A stretch of DNA of 63,865 nucleotides from Bradyrhizobium manausense (GTDB lineage: Bacteria > Pseudomonadota > Alphaproteobacteria > Rhizobiales > Xanthobacteraceae), in NCBI RefSeq assembly GCF_001440035.1, contig NZ_LJYG01000116.1, forward strand, positions 1 through 63,865. The letters run 5' to 3'. Positions 62,349 through 63,865 of the stretch are shown one piece after another. The notes below the pieces were generated by a model. It had not been told where the DNA came from. It saw nothing but the letters and a program-made list of their open reading frames with translations, and did no database searches. Position 1 is the first letter of the stretch. Each line of letters begins with the position of its first letter. The position numbers and the translations under genes are program-made.

Positions 62349-63248
62349 ATGGCGCGGATCAACTCGCGGCAGGTGGAGGCCTTCCGGGCGATGATGCTGA
62401 CCGGCAGCGTCACCGAAGCTGCGGCGCTGATGACAGTTACGCAGCCGGCGGTCAGCCGGTTGCTGCGCGACCTCCAGGCGCTGTTGAAGATGGAGCTGTT
62501 CGAGCGGCGCGGTACGGGCCTGGTGCCGACCGCCGCTGCGATGGCGCTCTACACCGAAGTGGAGCGCTCCTTCGTCGGCCTCGAGCGTATCGCCGCCGCA
62601 GCGGAGGAAATCCGGGGACGCCGCACCGGCTCGCTGCGGATCGCGGCACTGCCGGCGCTGTCAAACGGATACTTGCCGCGGCTCACGGGTCACTTTCTGA
62701 AAGAGCGGCCGAACCTCAACCTCGCCTTCTTCGGCGTAATCTCGCCGATCGTGGTCGACTGGGTGCTGAACAATCAGTGCGACGTCGGTTTTGCCGAGGT
62801 GCCGATCGCACATTCCGGCCTGCCAAGCCAGAAGCTGCCGGCGCCTGCGCGCGTTGCGGTACTACCGACCGGTCATCGCCTCGCGGAAAAGCAAGTGCTG
62901 GAGCCGCAGGACTTCGAGGGCGAGACCTTCATCTCGCTCTCGGCGGGATCGTCGAGCCGGCACCTCATCGACCAGATCTTCCATCGCCACGATGTCCGCC
63001 GCGTGCTGCGGGTGGAGACCGCGCTGTCCGAGATCATGTGCGGCTTGGTGTCATCAGGGCTTGGGGTTGCGATCTGCGATCCCTTCACCGCACAGGAATT
63101 CTCCACCCGCGGCATCGTCGTGCGCCGCTTCCTGCCGCGCATCGACTTCGAGTTCTCCGCGGTGTTTCCGGCGCAGCGCAGCCCCTCGCCGGTCGCGCTC
63201 GATCTGGTCGAGACCATGCGGAAGTCGCTGGCGGAGTTTGAGAGCTAG
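62349..63248 (+). CDS. LysR family regulator, divergent from the eight-gene operon
   Basis: A 299-residue LysR-type regulator. The N-terminal helix-turn-helix is SRQVEAFRAMMLTGSVTEAA and ALMTVTQPAVSRLLRDLQAL. The effector domain has FFGVISPIVVDWVL and LVSSGLGVAICDPFTAQEF, a form typical of NocR/OccR-like opine regulators. It faces the binding-protein gene and is its probable activator. Its end overlaps the convergent amidohydrolase by four bases. Confidence 0.93.
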   Translation: MARINSRQVEAFRAMMLTGSVTEAAALMTVTQPAVSRLLRDLQALLKMELFERRGTGLVPTAAAMALYTEVERSFVGLERIAAAAEEIRGRRTGSLRIAALPALSNGYLPRLTGHFLKERPNLNLAFFGVISPIVVDWVLNNQCDVGFAEVPIAHSGLPSQKLPAPARVAVLPTGHRLAEKQVLEPQDFEGETFISLSAGSSSRHLIDQIFHRHDVRRVLRVETALSEIMCGLVSSGLGVAICDPFTAQEFSTRGIVVRRFLPRIDFEFSAVFPAQRSPSPVALDLVETMRKSLAEFES

Positions 63249-63865
63249 CCGTTGAACGCAGCCTGCGCCTCCGGCAGGTCCCAGATCTTGCCGATCGCAG
63301 CAGTACCTGCCGCAACCATCGCAGCCTCATCCGCGCCGAGATAGCGGCCCTCATCGATCAGCACACGGCCGTCGACCATGACCTGATCGATATTGGCGCG
63401 GTTGGCGAGCGCGATCAGCGCGCGGCGCGGGTCGAACAACGGCTGAAGATGTGGATGGGTAAGATCGACCACGGTGAGGTCGGCGGTCGCGCCCGGCTCG
63501 ATGCGGCCGAGATCCGGCCGCTTGATGACGTCGGCGGCCACCGCCGTGTTCGCCTCGATCAGCTCGGGCGAGTTCGCAACATCGGGACGCGCCGAGGTGA
63601 TCTTGGAGATCAGCGAGGCCGCATTGAGCTCGCCGAGCAGGTCCATGTTGTAGCCGTCGGTGCCGACCACGGTGCGGACGCCGTGCTCGACGAAGCGGCT
63701 GAACGCCGCGGTGACGCCGGCGCGCGCGAACACGCGCGGGCAGTTCAGCACGGTCATGCCGCGCGCGGCCATCAACTTGAGATCTTCGTCGCTGCTGAAC
63801 ATGCAATGCGCCGCCATCAGATCGGGCGCAAGCAGGCCGAGCCAGTCGAGATATTCCGCCGGCGT
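63245..63865 (-). CDS. Amidohydrolase, 5' part beyond window
   Basis: The C-terminal 206 residues of an amidohydrolase of the ATZ/TRZ or MtaD/SsnA deaminase type; the frame continues through the right edge without a stop. AHCMFSSDED carries a metal-site His and GTDGYNMDLLGE the catalytic Asp. The end has GRIEPGATADLTVVD and VMVDGRVLIDEGRYL, standard for this superfamily. It probably deaminates an N-heterocycle. The N-terminal metal motif is not in the window. Confidence 0.88.
   Translation of the reverse strand, partial: TPAEYLDWLGLLAPDLMAAHCMFSSDEDLKLMAARGMTVLNCPRVFARAGVTAAFSRFVEHGVRTVVGTDGYNMDLLGELNAASLISKITSARPDVANSPELIEANTAVAADVIKRPDLGRIEPGATADLTVVDLTHPHLQPLFDPRRALIALANRANIDQVMVDGRVLIDEGRYLGADEAAMVAAGTAAIGKIWDLPEAQAAFNG

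Noticed and set aside
62305..63241. 311-residue frame beside the LysR gene
   Set aside because: It is a shifted frame of the LysR gene; the LysR frame has the helix-turn-helix and effector domain.

Overview
The window is GC-rich chromosomal DNA of an alphaproteobacterium, most probably a Bradyrhizobium or close relative. This rests on gene content and order (a rhizobial tol-pal/tilS/ftsH block, a GC-rich codon pattern, many LysR-linked catabolic operons, DUF2852 and DUF3052 genes) and on gene-sized palindromic repeats typical of that group; no database search was possible, so the genus is inference.

Layout. 1-2.5 kb: an IS1182-type transposase gene followed by about 1 kb of repetitive DNA (five copies of a 91-bp hairpin, four of them in a 149-bp tandem array, plus two copies of a second palindrome). 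2.5-17.5 kb, all on the minus strand: cell-envelope and housekeeping genes. Reading in the direction of transcription these are a double-barrel outer-membrane protein, tolQ-tolR-tolA-tolB with a terminator, a GGDEF-EAL protein, a FeeM-like acyltransferase, pal, cpoB, tilS, ftsH and a DUF3052 gene. The tol-pal cluster is therefore split between tolB and pal by two signalling genes. 17.7-23.6 kb: AraC regulator, gamma-glutamyltranspeptidase, convergent serine acetyltransferase, three small membrane-protein genes, a DUF2852 gene and a TetR regulator that share an operator-like palindrome.

23.7-30.0 kb: an ECF42-type sigma factor with its YCII-domain partner, plus YCII, SRPBCC and VOC genes. Three promoters in this stretch share the exact pattern TGTCGG-N17-CGTC, which suggests a local sigma regulon. 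Between them lie an SDR, a ClpP-like periplasmic protein, a small lipoprotein and a possible 30-residue gene. 30.0-39.6 kb: a hydroxyacid dehydrogenase; an operon of one AAHS transporter, two ACMSD-type amidohydrolases and a stand-alone Rieske protein, divergent from a LysR gene; a chemoreceptor; and a divergent TetR/GST pair around a perfect 14-bp inverted repeat. 39.7-48.3 kb: hydantoinase/oxoprolinase A and B, a sirtuin, an SDR, a RutG-like NCS2 permease and a DctA-type carrier with terminator.

48.4-63.9 kb: an ABC-F ATPase; an MFS/GAF/amidohydrolase operon next to a LysR gene; then an eight-gene operon (polyamine-type ABC importer, an amino-acid-oxidase-like FAD protein, and a three-subunit FAD/2Fe-2S dehydrogenase like opine oxidase or HcnABC) flanked by LysR genes; and finally an amidohydrolase cut by the window edge. 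The second half is mostly uptake-plus-oxidation modules for small nitrogenous or aromatic compounds, as expected for a soil or plant-associated heterotroph.
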